In this document: positions 25,700-36,295 of the stretch, piece after piece
Layout of the letters: each line of letters opens with the position of its first letter
How positions within the stretch are numbered: position 1 is the first letter of the stretch
Assembly (NCBI GenBank): GCA_020446045.1
Contig: JAGRFM010000106.1
Span: 1-42,293 of the forward strand
Source of the DNA: Nitrosomonas sp.
GTDB taxonomy: Bacteria > Pseudomonadota > Gammaproteobacteria > Burkholderiales > Nitrosomonadaceae
Direction: 5' to 3'
Length of the DNA stretch: 42,293 nt
Program-made: the position numbers and the translations under genes
The notes under the pieces: generated by a model
Database searches by the model: none
Told to the model about the DNA's origin: nothing
The model's input: the letters and a program-made list of their open reading frames with translations, nothing else

Positions 25700-27136
25700 T
25701 CAACTGAGTTTCTTTTTCAGCATAGCATTAACTTGTGCAGGATTAGCCTTGCCTTTGGTCGCTTTCATCACCTGACCGACCAAAGCGTTAAAGGCTTTTT
25801 CCTTGCCGTTACGGTAATCGGCAACCTGCTGGGCATTAGCAACAAGTACTTCATCAACCAGTTTCTCAATCGCGCTGTCATCCGAAATCTGTTTCAACCC
25901 TTTGGATTCGATAATGGCATCGACATCCTGTTTAAGCTCACCCAACCACAGGCTTTCAAAAACTGTTTTGGCTGCTTTGCCTGAAATAGTGCCATCGTGA
26001 ACACGTTTGATCAATGTCACCAATATCGTAGAACCAACCGGACAATCAATAATATCCATATCTTCTTTTTTCAGACGCGCACTGATTTCACCCATAATCC
26101 AGTTGGCGCATAATTTGGCCTGCTCAGGAACCTGCTCAGCAGCAGCCTCGAAATAATCCGCCATCTCGCGTGAACTGGTCAATACCGAGGCATCATAGGC
26201 AGACAACCCATAGTTGGAAATATACCGTTCACGCCTTGCATGGGGTAATTCAGGTAATGATTCCCGCAATTGTTCAATCCAGTCAGATTCGATTTCCACC
26301 GGCAACAAGTCGGGATCAGGAAAGTAACGGTAGTCGTTAGCATCTTCCTTGGTACGCATGGTTCGCGTTTCACCCTTGTTTGCATCAAACAGGCGTGTTT
26401 CCTGACGTACCATGCCTCCATCTTCAAGCAGTTCAATTTGGCGTTCGACCTCAAAATCAATTGCTTTTTCAAGAAATCTAAATGAATTCAGATTCTTTAT
26501 TTCACACCGTGTGCCTAATTTATCACTGCCTCGTGGTCGTACCGAAACATTCGCATCGCAACGGAATGAACCTTCTTGCATATTACCATCGCAAATCCCT
26601 ATCCATCGCACGAGTGCGTGCAATATCTTAGCATAAGCCACAGCTTCCGTACTGCTGCGCATGTCGGGTTCTGATACAATTTCCAGCAATGGCGTACCGG
26701 CCCGATTCAGGTCGATTCCACTCATGCCGTGAAAATCCTCATGCAATGATTTACCGGCATCTTCTTCAAGATGTGCGCGTGTGAGACGAATCGTCTTTTC
26801 TGATTCGCCAATCTGAATCGAAACCTCTCCGCCCTCGACGATAGGTAATTCATACTGACTGATCTGGTAGCCCTTGGGCAAATCAGGATAAAAATAATTC
26901 TTGCGGGCAAAAATAGACGGCGAGTTGATTGTTGCTCCGATTGCAAGTCCAAATTTAATCGCCCGTTCAACGGCTCCACGGTTTAAAACCGGCAATACCC
27001 CCGGCAAAGCCAGATCAACCACACAAGCCTGGGTATTGGGCATTGCACCGTATGCAATTGATGCGCCTGAAAAGATTTTGGATTGCGTTGACAGTTGAGC
27101 ATGTATTTCAAGGCCGATGACAATTTCCCACTGCAT
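25700..27136 (-). CDS. gatB: Asp/Glu-tRNA amidotransferase subunit B
   Basis: The frame is open from 27250, but the family start [15 protein letters not shown] is at ATG 27136, giving 478 residues. Motifs seen are GLEIHAQL near the N terminus, [44 protein letters not shown] and [16 protein letters not shown], followed by a C-terminal YqeY-like helical tail ending in LKKKLS. GatB binds the mischarged Glu-tRNA(Gln) or Asp-tRNA(Asn) and activates it for amidation. It is the last gene of gatCAB, 58 bp after gatA. Confidence 0.95.
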   Translation of the reverse strand: MQWEIVIGLEIHAQLSTQSKIFSGASIAYGAMPNTQACVVDLALPGVLPVLNRGAVERAIKFGLAIGATINSPSIFARKNYFYPDLPKGYQISQYELPIVEGGEVSIQIGESEKTIRLTRAHLEEDAGKSLHEDFHGMSGIDLNRAGTPLLEIVSEPDMRSSTEAVAYAKILHALVRWIGICDGNMQEGSFRCDANVSVRPRGSDKLGTRCEIKNLNSFRFLEKAIDFEVERQIELLEDGGMVRQETRLFDANKGETRTMRTKEDANDYRYFPDPDLLPVEIESDWIEQLRESLPELPHARRERYISNYGLSAYDASVLTSSREMADYFEAAAEQVPEQAKLCANWIMGEISARLKKEDMDIIDCPVGSTILVTLIKRVHDGTISGKAAKTVFESLWLGELKQDVDAIIESKGLKQISDDSAIEKLVDEVLVANAQQVADYRNGKEKAFNALVGQVMKATKGKANPAQVNAMLKKKLS

Positions 27137-27194
27137 GTTTAATTTCCAAGTCAAATAAAGTTTAAAATTTCTGAATAAAAATAATATGGCGCGT

Positions 27195-28646
27195 CTAAAT
27201 CCCGGGCATTCTTTGATGCCAGTCCGTAGCCATTTGATATTGATGGGCAATATTCAACATGCGCGCTTCAGCAAAATAATTACCGATAATATGCAGTCCT
27301 ACCGGTCTATTTTTGTCGCCAAACCCAATGGGAATCGACATGCCCGGCAAGCCGGCCAGACTCGCTGCGCTGGTATAAATATCCGATAAATACATTTGTA
27401 TCGGATCACTGCTTTTTTCTCCCAGATCAAATGCAACCGTCGGTGCTGTAGGCCCCATAATGACATCGCACTGTGAAAATGCATGTTTGAAATCCTGTGC
27501 AATTAAGCGTCTCAGTTTTTGAGCCTTGATATAGTAGGCATCATAATAACCATGGGACAAGACATAAGTGCCAATGAGAATCCGGCGCTTGACTTCGACA
27601 CCGAAACCTTCAGCACGGGTTTTACGATACATGTCGCCTAGATCCTGGTAAATTTGCGTGCGATAACCATACCGTACACCATCAAACCGGGATAAATTAC
27701 TGGATGCCTCGGCTGGCGCCAGCACATAGTACACCGGTATTGACAGCGGTGAATTCGGCAACGTCACCTCGACAGTTTCAGCGCCTAACTTGCGGTATTG
27801 ATCCAGTGCCTGCTCAACGGCTTTTTCGACATCGCTGCTCATGCCTTTGGCAAAATATTCCTTCGGCAAACCGATGCGCAGACCGGATAATGGTTTTTCC
27901 AGATCGCGCGCATAGTCTTCTTTCTCACGCTGAAGACTGGTGGAATCCCGTTGATCAAATCCTGTCATGACATTCAACAGTATTGCAAGGTCCTCTACAG
28001 ACTTTGCCATCGGGCCACCTTGATCCAGACTGGATGCAAATGCAATCATGCCGTAGCGTGAAACGGTACCGTAGGTCGGTTTAATTCCGGAAATTCCACA
28101 CAATGCTGCGGGTTGCCGAATGGAGCCGCCCGTATCGGTTCCTGTTGCGGCCGGCACCATACGTGCGGCAACCGCACAGGCCGAACCACCCGAACTCCCA
28201 CCAGGTACAGCGGCAACATCCCAGGGATTGCGCACAGGACCATAAAACGATGTTTCATTACTTGAACCCATCGCAAATTCATCCATATTGGTTTTACCCA
28301 TATTGACCGCTCCGGCCTGGTCAAAACGTTCGATAACACCTGCATCATATGGAGATACAAAGTTTGACAGCATTTTTGATCCGCATGTCGTCAACCAACC
28401 TTTCGCACAAAAAATATCTTTTTGCGCTACCGGTATCCCGGTTAAAGGACCAGTATCTCCACTGGCAATTTTTTGATCGGCCTGTTTAGCCTGAGTCAAC
28501 GTTTTTTCTTCATCAATCGTAATGAATGCGTTGAATTCCGGATTAAATTTTTTGATACGTTCGAGAAATTCGGTAGTCAGTTCAACACTCGATATTTCTT
28601 TTTTTGCCAGCCGTTTGGATAGCTGCTTAAGACTTTCATTAAACAT
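27195..28646 (-). CDS. gatA: Asp/Glu-tRNA amidotransferase subunit A
   Basis: The 483-residue amidase-signature enzyme releases ammonia from glutamine for GatB. The Ser-cisSer-Lys triad can be placed: Lys-76 in VAQKDIFC, Ser-151 in GGSSGGSA and Ser-175 in [12 protein letters not shown]. Length and motifs are complete. The gap to the upstream gatC is 121 bp, longer than in many operons, with no terminator visible. Confidence 0.96.
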   Translation of the reverse strand: MFNESLKQLSKRLAKKEISSVELTTEFLERIKKFNPEFNAFITIDEEKTLTQAKQADQKIASGDTGPLTGIPVAQKDIFCAKGWLTTCGSKMLSNFVSPYDAGVIERFDQAGAVNMGKTNMDEFAMGSSNETSFYGPVRNPWDVAAVPGGSSGGSACAVAARMVPAATGTDTGGSIRQPAALCGISGIKPTYGTVSRYGMIAFASSLDQGGPMAKSVEDLAILLNVMTGFDQRDSTSLQREKEDYARDLEKPLSGLRIGLPKEYFAKGMSSDVEKAVEQALDQYRKLGAETVEVTLPNSPLSIPVYYVLAPAEASSNLSRFDGVRYGYRTQIYQDLGDMYRKTRAEGFGVEVKRRILIGTYVLSHGYYDAYYIKAQKLRRLIAQDFKHAFSQCDVIMGPTAPTVAFDLGEKSSDPIQMYLSDIYTSAASLAGLPGMSIPIGFGDKNRPVGLHIIGNYFAEARMLNIAHQYQMATDWHQRMPGI

Positions 28647-28767
28647 GATTGGTATTGACGTAACGGGAAGTATAGAATGTGCAAATACAGTATTATTGTT
28701 CTTATTTAATTGTATCGTTTAAAATCTCTTCACAGGAAGGCGCCGCCATTTAATATTACACTGATCT

Positions 28768-29055
28768 TTATTCGATAACTTTAGGTACGAGATACAGACC
28801 GTTCTCAACCTGTGGCGCGATTGACTGGCACAAATCACGCTGATCAGATTCAGTGACTGCATCATCTCTCAATCGCTGTACGACATCCTGTGCATGGGAC
28901 ATAGGTTCAACCTGTGATGTATCGACTGCCTGCATGGTTTCTATCAATTTAAAAATATCGGACAATTGATTCAATGTCGCATTGGCTTCCTCCTCGCTTA
29001 TTTCAATATAAGCAAGGTCAGCAATTTGTTTGACATCATTGATGGATAAGGTCAT
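28768..29055 (-). CDS. gatC: Asp/Glu-tRNA amidotransferase subunit C
   Basis: ATG 29055 gives a 95-residue protein starting [20 protein letters not shown], the standard GatC beginning; the longer frame from 29121 adds an unrelated hydrophobic leader and is rejected. A typical [28 protein letters not shown] segment is present in pieces. GatC stabilises the GatA-GatB complex. It is the first gene of the gat operon and is divergent from mreB with 124 bp between. Confidence 0.92.
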   Translation of the reverse strand: MTLSINDVKQIADLAYIEISEEEANATLNQLSDIFKLIETMQAVDTSQVEPMSHAQDVVQRLRDDAVTESDQRDLCQSIAPQVENGLYLVPKVIE

Positions 29056-30238
<1,183 letters not shown>

Positions 30239-30471
30239 CATTTCCAATCCCTAATTGTTTCCACGAATCTTTTCGTGGTAAAAGCAATCGTTACGAAAAT
30301 TCATTTGGCTACTTAGCTTATCATTCAAGTTTTCAATAATGCTAGCAAAACTATCAAATGCATATTTTCAGACTGCCATTTTTCAAGTATCTATAACTGT
30401 CAAAAGATCAGGAAAAAAACACGTAAACTGTTAAACTGTCAGTACATTGGTTTTTTGTTAATCGCATTGTA
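30239..30471 (+). promoter_or_regulatory. mreB-mreC spacer with hairpin CCACGAA-TCTT-TTCGTGG
   Basis: A perfect 7-bp stem with 4-base loop lies at 30261-30278, 22 bases after the mreB stop. It is followed by TAAAAGC, not a T tract, so it is a weak terminator candidate or an mRNA-stabilising/processing hairpin. It could let mreB be expressed more strongly than the downstream genes. The remaining AT-rich bases may hold a second promoter for mreC. Confidence 0.4.
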
Positions 30472-31365
30472 ATGGATTCAGCTCCTCAGTTTTTTAGACA
30501 TGGCCCTGGCCCGCTGGCCCGTCTAATACTTAGTATCCTATTGTCTTGTCTGCTGATCATGGAAGACTTGCGGTTTAAAACCATTCCCGAACTCCGCCAG
30601 GGTATCGGCACCATCATTTATCCGCTGCAACAGGCCGCGATCTTTCCTGTCATGGTTATCGATTCCATACACGAGTTTATTAGCAACATAGATATTGTCA
30701 AAGAAAATGCTTTCCTTAGAGACCGTTACTTGCGTGACAGCGCAAGACTGCTGCATTTAAATGCACTTGAAACTGAAAATGAGCATTTACGGAAATTGCT
30801 GGGTGCGGTCAACACTATTGATTCCAAAACAAATGCTCAGGCAGTTATGGCTGAAATCCTTTATGTCCCGCGCGATCCTTTCAGTCATAAAATCACCATT
30901 AACAAAGGCAGCCTGCATGATATACAGCCCGGCCAGGTGGTCATCGATAACAAAGGCGTCATTGGACAAATTACACAAATTTATCCTTTGGGAGCCGAAG
31001 TAACATTAATTACCGACAGGGATCATTCTGTCCCGATTCAGATTGTGCGTAACAATATCCGTACCGTCATTTCCGGCACTGGAAAAAACAACGAAATTGA
31101 ACTGCGATATCTCTCGGTCAATACAGATATACGGATTGGCGATTTACTCGTTACATCCGGTATTGGCGGCGTATATCCTCGTGGACTCCCGGTAGCGAAG
31201 ATCGCCGAAATCAAGCGCCATCCTGCGGATCACTTTGCACAAATAACCGGAACACCCATAGCAGGTGTTGATCGAAACCGGCAAGTGCTCATTTTGTCCT
31301 TATTGCCATCTTTGACCAGCTCATCCGAACTGACAGAAAATATTACCGAGGACGTCAAGCATTGA
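30472..31365 (+). CDS. mreC: Rod shape-determining protein MreC
   Basis: The 297-residue protein has one membrane helix at about residues 13-30 and a coiled-coil region at about 70-105 containing LRDRYLRDSARLLHLNALETE in parts. The periplasmic beta domains follow, with VPRDPFSHKITINKG and GVIGQI. MreC links MreB with PBP2 and RodA. Its stop overlaps the mreD TTG start, so the two are translationally coupled. Confidence 0.93.
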   Translation: MDSAPQFFRHGPGPLARLILSILLSCLLIMEDLRFKTIPELRQGIGTIIYPLQQAAIFPVMVIDSIHEFISNIDIVKENAFLRDRYLRDSARLLHLNALETENEHLRKLLGAVNTIDSKTNAQAVMAEILYVPRDPFSHKITINKGSLHDIQPGQVVIDNKGVIGQITQIYPLGAEVTLITDRDHSVPIQIVRNNIRTVISGTGKNNEIELRYLSVNTDIRIGDLLVTSGIGGVYPRGLPVAKIAEIKRHPADHFAQITGTPIAGVDRNRQVLILSLLPSLTSSSELTENITEDVKH

Positions 31366-31907
31366 ATTCCCGAATTTTCAAAAAATCCAAAAAAGTCACA
31401 GGTCACTACCTCGATCATGACATTCTAAAACCTGCAAAAACCGGTTATATTTTGCTCACGCTGGTTGCGGCGCTTTTTCTGAACTTTATCCCGCTCAACG
31501 CATTTCTACATACGATAAGGCCCGATTTCGTTGCGCTGGTCATTCTGTACTGGTGTATCAATCAACCTCAGCGGGCTGGAATGTTTCTGGCATTTTGCGC
31601 CGGTCTGATGATGGACGTTCACCACGCCGGCATTATGGGACATCATGCCATGGTATATTGCATTATCGTTTATATTGCATCAGTATTTCGCCGAAGAATC
31701 AGTATCTTTGAACTCGTTAAACAGGCACCGCAAATTGGCCTGATCCTTGTTATCATGCAATCGTTTCAAATTTTAGTTACGCTGCTCAGTGGCGCATATT
31801 TCCCAGGCTGGCATTTCTTTCTGGCGTCGTTAAGCGGCGCTTTAATCTGGCCACTCGTTTCTTATTATTTAAGCTTACCGCTCAAACCCAAAGACGATTC
31901 TGTTTAA
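31362..31907 (+). CDS. mreD: Rod shape-determining protein MreD
   Basis: The 181-residue membrane protein has about five hydrophobic helices between residues 27 and 170, with FIPLNAFLHTIRPDFVALVILYW typical of MreD in parts. The start is a TTG at 31362 overlapping the mreC stop (TTGA); no suitable ATG exists before the first helices, so an unusual start codon is likely and would keep MreD levels low. It is followed 2 bp later by mrdA. Confidence 0.88.
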   Translation: MNSRIFKKSKKVTGHYLDHDILKPAKTGYILLTLVAALFLNFIPLNAFLHTIRPDFVALVILYWCINQPQRAGMFLAFCAGLMMDVHHAGIMGHHAMVYCIIVYIASVFRRRISIFELVKQAPQIGLILVIMQSFQILVTLLSGAYFPGWHFFLASLSGALIWPLVSYYLSLPLKPKDDSV

Positions 31908-31909
31908 TC

Positions 31910-33829
31910 ATGAAACCATCGGTAGAACTGAGAAATCATCCGCTCGAACTGCACAAGTTTAGAATACGTCTAGCGATTTGTGCCGGTTTTGTTCTGCTGT
32001 TATTTTTGATCTTGTTTGCACGTTTTTATTACCTGCAAGTTGAGCAACGTGAGCATTATCATACGCTGGCCGAGGCCAACCGGATTTCGATAGCGCCATT
32101 GGTGCCTAACCGTGGATTAATTCTCGACCGCAACGGAAAAATTCTGGCGCAGAACTTTTCAACCTATACGCTCGAAATCACACCCAACAAAGTCCCCGAT
32201 CTCGATTCAGCATTAAAAAAGCTTGAAACCATCATTGAAATCACGCCCAGAGATCTTGAACAATTCAGAAAACTGATGCGTGAAAACAGACGCTTTAAAA
32301 GTCTGCCAATACGCAACCGGTTAACCGATGAAGAAGTGGCGCGTTTTGCAGCAAATCGTTACCGTTTCGAAGGGATAGAAATCCAGGCACGTATTCTGCG
32401 TTACTACCCTTACGGCGAACTGGCCGCCCATGTCGTAGGCTACATTAGCCGAATCAGCGATAAGGATCTCGAACGGCTGGAAACCGAAGGCGAACTTGAT
32501 AATTACCGCGGTTCACATTTTATTGGCCGTATCGGCATTGAACAAAGTTATGAAAATGAATTACATGGTATTACAGGATTTGATGAAGTTGAAACAGATG
32601 CTGCTGGCCGCTCGATTCAAGTCCTGTCCCGCACTCCCCCAGTTCCGGGCAACAATCTGATACTGACACTTGATATCGATCTGCAACAAGTGGTCGACGA
32701 AGCCTTTGGTGACCGCCGGGGAGCACTTGTCGCCATCGATCCCAATAACGGAGAAGTCTTGGCTTTTGTCAGCAAACCCGGATTCGACGCCAATCTATTT
32801 GTAGGTGGTATCGATCATAAAAACTGGAACCTGCTTAATAATTCAATAGACCGCCCACTTAATAATCGCGCCTTGCGCGGTGTCTACCCACCTGGTTCAA
32901 CGTTCAAGCCATTTATGGCCATGGCTGCACTTGAACTGGGTTTAAGATCGCCCGGGTACGCCATTAGTGACATGGGTTACTTTAGTCTTCCCGGATCAAA
33001 ACGACGATTCAGAGACTGGAAAGTCGGTGGACACGGAAGAGTCGATTTGCATAAATCACTCGTGGTTTCTTGCGATACGTATTACTATAGTCTTGCACAC
33101 GATATGGGTATTGACCGTATTCATAATTACATTCAGCACTATGGACTGGGTCAGAAAACCGGTATTGACATCTTTGGCGAAGCAGACGGCCTGTTGCCAT
33201 CACAAGAATGGAAAATGCGCAGATATAACCAAAGGTGGTATGCAGGTGATACTATATCTGTAGGTATCGGGCAAGGTTATGTCTTGGCAACACCGTTACA
33301 ACTGGCTTTTTCAACGGCAATTCTTGCCAATCATGGCAAAGCATATCAGCCGCATTTCGTCAAGAAAATCACCAACAGTCAAACCGCGTATGAAAATGAG
33401 CCTGATAAACAATTATTATTTACCGTCGATCATAATCCAAAACATTTGGAACTGGTACATCAAGCATTAATCGATGTGACACGCCCAGGTGGAACAGCAG
33501 CCAATGCAGCCGCAGGCGCCGAATATACATTTGCGGGAAAAACGGGCACTTCGCAGGTTATTGGCATCAAGCAAAACGAACGCTATCAGGCCGACCTGAT
33601 CGATGAACGGCACCGGGATCATGCCATGTTTGTTGCTTACGCACCCGCCGAAAATCCCACCATCGCTTTATCGGTACTCGTGGAGAACGGCGGCAGCGGC
33701 GGATCGACAGCGGCGCCCATTGCCCGGCAGATTTTCGACTATTTCCTGCTCGGTAAACGGCCAGAATCAAAAGAAGCGATTACCGTAACAGCGACAGAGC
33801 ATGATCACGACCACCATTATGATCATTAA
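31910..33829 (+). CDS. mrdA: Penicillin-binding protein 2 (elongasome transpeptidase)
   Basis: The 639-residue protein has one N-terminal helix (about 20-42), a pedestal domain with NRGLILDRNG near residue 67, and a transpeptidase domain with the active-site Ser-330 in GSTFKPF, SCD at 387-389 and KTGTS at 544-548. It cross-links new peptidoglycan during elongation together with RodA. The last residues form a His/Asp-rich tail (EHDHDHHYDH) that is not part of the fold and could bind metal. Confidence 0.96.
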   Translation: MKPSVELRNHPLELHKFRIRLAICAGFVLLLFLILFARFYYLQVEQREHYHTLAEANRISIAPLVPNRGLILDRNGKILAQNFSTYTLEITPNKVPDLDSALKKLETIIEITPRDLEQFRKLMRENRRFKSLPIRNRLTDEEVARFAANRYRFEGIEIQARILRYYPYGELAAHVVGYISRISDKDLERLETEGELDNYRGSHFIGRIGIEQSYENELHGITGFDEVETDAAGRSIQVLSRTPPVPGNNLILTLDIDLQQVVDEAFGDRRGALVAIDPNNGEVLAFVSKPGFDANLFVGGIDHKNWNLLNNSIDRPLNNRALRGVYPPGSTFKPFMAMAALELGLRSPGYAISDMGYFSLPGSKRRFRDWKVGGHGRVDLHKSLVVSCDTYYYSLAHDMGIDRIHNYIQHYGLGQKTGIDIFGEADGLLPSQEWKMRRYNQRWYAGDTISVGIGQGYVLATPLQLAFSTAILANHGKAYQPHFVKKITNSQTAYENEPDKQLLFTVDHNPKHLELVHQALIDVTRPGGTAANAAAGAEYTFAGKTGTSQVIGIKQNERYQADLIDERHRDHAMFVAYAPAENPTIALSVLVENGGSGGSTAAPIARQIFDYFLLGKRPESKEAITVTATEHDHDHHYDH

Positions 33830-33840
33830 TAGTTAATATT

Positions 33841-34977
33841 ATGGCCAATATATCCCACGTACCGTTTAAATTGTCCGCGGTTGAAATCGGCAAGCTTTGG
33901 TACTATCTGACGCGTTATATCGACAAATTTCTCTTGATTGCCCTTTTCATTCTGATAGCAGTCGGCCTGATAACACTCTATAGCGCGTCCGGAGGGGATA
34001 TCAATCGCGTCAGTAAACAGACATTTCATATTTTTGTCGCAACGGGTGTTATGTGGTTAGTAGCCAATGTTCCCCTGCAACATATTATGCGTCTGGCTGT
34101 TCCTTTATATATTGTCGGCCTGATACTGCTGATCGGCGTCGCTTTATTTGGTGAAATTAACAACGGCGCCCGTCGTTGGCTCAATATAGGCGTAACCCGT
34201 ATCCAGCCGTCAGAGATCATGAAAATTGCCGTACCGCTTATGATGGCTTGGTACTTCGACAAACATGAAATCACATTACGTTTGAGAGAATACATAGGGG
34301 CTACTTTGATTCTGGTATTTCCGCTCTTTCTTATTCTCCGTCAACCTGATCTTGGCACTGCCTTGTTGATTGCGGCCAGCGGTTTTTATGTTTTATTTCT
34401 CGCCGGTTTATCCTGGCGCATTCTTACCGGATTATTTTTTGCGGCACTGGCTGCTATTCCGGTACTATGGACTTTTATGCACGATTACCAGCGCAGACGC
34501 GTATTAACCATGCTTGATCCGTCTCAGGACCCGCTAGGCGCCGGTTATCATACGATTCAATCTTCAATTGCTATCGGTTCAGGTGGAATTGTCGGGAAAG
34601 GCTGGCAAAACGGCACTCAAACGCAACTGGATTTTTTGCCCGAACAAAGTACTGATTTTATTTTTGCAGTCTTTTCAGAAGAATTTGGCTTAATTGGCAA
34701 TTCTCTATTATTATTACTGTATTTGATTATCATCGGACGTTGCATGGTTATTACCGCTAACGCTTCAACACAATTTACGAGGCTTATTGCAGGTTCTATC
34801 ACTTTAACTTTCTGTACCTACATTTTTGTCAATATGGGCATGGTGAGCGGAATACTACCTGTTGTTGGCGTGCCGTTACCATTAATCAGTTACGGTGGCA
34901 CCGCTATGGTAACCATGTTTCTCGGTTTTGGCATTCTGATGAGTATACAAACCCATCCTAAATTAGTAAAAACATGA
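33841..34977 (+). CDS. rodA: Peptidoglycan glycosyltransferase RodA
   Basis: The 378-residue SEDS-family membrane protein has about ten helices. It has family segments LYSASGGD near the start, GARRWLNIG, QPSEIMKIA, RQPDLGTALL, a GWQNGTQTQLDFLPEQSTDFIFAVFSEEFG stretch in parts and VVGVPLPLISYGGTAM near the end. RodA polymerises glycan strands with PBP2. It starts 11 bp after mrdA and overlaps rlpA by ATGA. Confidence 0.96.
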   Translation: MANISHVPFKLSAVEIGKLWYYLTRYIDKFLLIALFILIAVGLITLYSASGGDINRVSKQTFHIFVATGVMWLVANVPLQHIMRLAVPLYIVGLILLIGVALFGEINNGARRWLNIGVTRIQPSEIMKIAVPLMMAWYFDKHEITLRLREYIGATLILVFPLFLILRQPDLGTALLIAASGFYVLFLAGLSWRILTGLFFAALAAIPVLWTFMHDYQRRRVLTMLDPSQDPLGAGYHTIQSSIAIGSGGIVGKGWQNGTQTQLDFLPEQSTDFIFAVFSEEFGLIGNSLLLLLYLIIIGRCMVITANASTQFTRLIAGSITLTFCTYIFVNMGMVSGILPVVGVPLPLISYGGTAMVTMFLGFGILMSIQTHPKLVKT

Positions 34978-35909
34978 TCAATAGACTTTTTATATCTCGA
35001 AATCAGTTGCCTGCAACATCAAGCAACCTTATAAAAGGGATAGCATTTTTTGCCTTTTTTTTACTATCCGGCTGTGCCAGCACATCACAATTCAATACGA
35101 TAGATCAATTTGAAACAGCCAGTATTTCCGGTAACGGTACGTCAACCCGGTCAGGGGGATATTACCTGGATGACGGCCCTGGCGATAACCCTCCAGAAAA
35201 TCTCGATGCCATTCCGGATGCCGTACCCAGGTTTGAACCGCTGCGGGACGCCAATATGCGCCCTTACGAAGCATTAGGCAAAACATTCACACCGATGACC
35301 TCGCTTCAACCCTACAAGAAACGCGGTGTCGCCACATGGTATGGGCGTCGCTATCATGGTAATCCAACAGCATCCGGGGAACCTTATGATATGTATGAGA
35401 TGACAGCGGCTCACCCGACGCTCCCATTGCCAAGTTATGCCCGCGTCACCAATCTCGACAATGGAAAATCCGTCATAGTACGCGTCAACGACCGTGGGCC
35501 GTTTCTCTCAGACCGCCTGATTGACTTGTCTTACACGGCCGCGCACAAACTGGATATTATTAATACTGGCAGCGGTGAAGTGATTGTCGAATCGATAATC
35601 CCCGAACCAAACGATCATCAGCATCTGGCTTCGATCCCGACCAAACATCAACCTGAATCAGAAGGTGATTCAAATACAACAATGACCTATCTTCAATTAG
35701 GTGCTTTCGGCACTGTTACAAACGCACACAATTATCTTGATCATATCCAACAACAATTACCCTCATTAGGCAAAATAGTCGGTATCAGAAAAAAGGATGG
35801 GCTTTTCAAAATACATGCTGGTCCTTTTACAAATCTTGCCATGGCACAACAGGCCGCCAGTACATTTAAACAACGTCTGTCGATTAAACCTGTCATGGTC
35901 ATCGATTAG
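34974..35909 (+). CDS. rlpA: Septal ring lytic transglycosylase RlpA (lipoprotein)
   Basis: The 311-residue protein has a lipoprotein signal with lipobox LSGC (Cys-34). The double-psi beta-barrel domain is at about residues 115-205, with GVATWYGRRYHG, TASGEPYDM and VRVNDRGPF, and a C-terminal SPOR domain at about 232-311 begins TYLQLGAFG. SPOR binds denuded glycan at the septum. Its ATG overlaps the rodA stop, so it belongs to the mre operon. Confidence 0.93.
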   Translation: MINRLFISRNQLPATSSNLIKGIAFFAFFLLSGCASTSQFNTIDQFETASISGNGTSTRSGGYYLDDGPGDNPPENLDAIPDAVPRFEPLRDANMRPYEALGKTFTPMTSLQPYKKRGVATWYGRRYHGNPTASGEPYDMYEMTAAHPTLPLPSYARVTNLDNGKSVIVRVNDRGPFLSDRLIDLSYTAAHKLDIINTGSGEVIVESIIPEPNDHQHLASIPTKHQPESEGDSNTTMTYLQLGAFGTVTNAHNYLDHIQQQLPSLGKIVGIRKKDGLFKIHAGPFTNLAMAQQAASTFKQRLSIKPVMVID

Positions 35910-35948
35910 AAACTTACTGGTCAAGATCACGCGCCAATCAATTCAGAC

Positions 35949-35976
35949 AAAAAAAATCCCTACCTAAAGTAGGGAT
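35949..35976 (-). terminator. Intrinsic-terminator-like hairpin oriented for the minus strand
   Basis: The arms ATCCCTAC (35956-35963) and GTAGGGAT (35969-35976) form a perfect 8-bp stem with a 5-base loop. On the plus strand the stem is preceded by eight A and not followed by T, so the U tract is right for transcription leftwards. It may also serve rlpA as a weak two-way terminator. No minus-strand gene ends here. Confidence 0.55.
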
Positions 35977-36177
35977 CAAAGGGCCTCGTCATAAAATCTT
36001 AAATCACAACCCAAAAAACATTCAGTGAACACTTTTTAGCAACAATCAAAGCAATCCATTTATGGCGATTTCTGGACTGTAAAGAGCAACATCAACATGG
36101 AAATAACTTTAACAAAAAAAAAACACATCTAAAATCATGATCTAGTGCATAATCTACCGCTATTTTTAAAAAATTTT

Positions 36178-36193
36178 TGTGATTTAAATCACA
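36178..36193. promoter_or_regulatory. Perfect CRP/FNR-family palindrome TGTGATTTAAATCACA
   Basis: The 16-bp sequence is its own reverse complement and has the TGTGA-N6-TCACA layout of a CRP site. FNR-type regulators use the same half-site spacing with a slightly different outer base. Its centre is about 110 bases before the ATG of the TraB-family gene, a fair distance for an activator site. The regulator is not encoded in the window. Confidence 0.6.
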
Positions 36194-36295
36194 TTTAGCG
36201 AAAAAAACCGCGTAATCATGCCTTAAACAGCACATCGACAAAATACGTTAACTGCCACAAACAGCAAATCCTTCTATTACACTCTACTTTTATTT

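Larger units (their letters stand above)
35910..36295. other. AT-rich intergenic region between rlpA and the TraB-family gene
   Basis: These 386 bases hold no ORF of note. They contain a hairpin with A/T tract at 35951-35976 and a CRP/FNR-type palindrome at 36178-36193 (both listed separately), plus several poly-A runs. The promoter of the TraB-family gene should be in the last 120 bases. Confidence 0.6.

Noticed and set aside
27137-27250. N-terminal extension of gatB
   Set aside because: The 38 extra residues do not fit GatB, whose conserved start [12 protein letters not shown] is at 27136.
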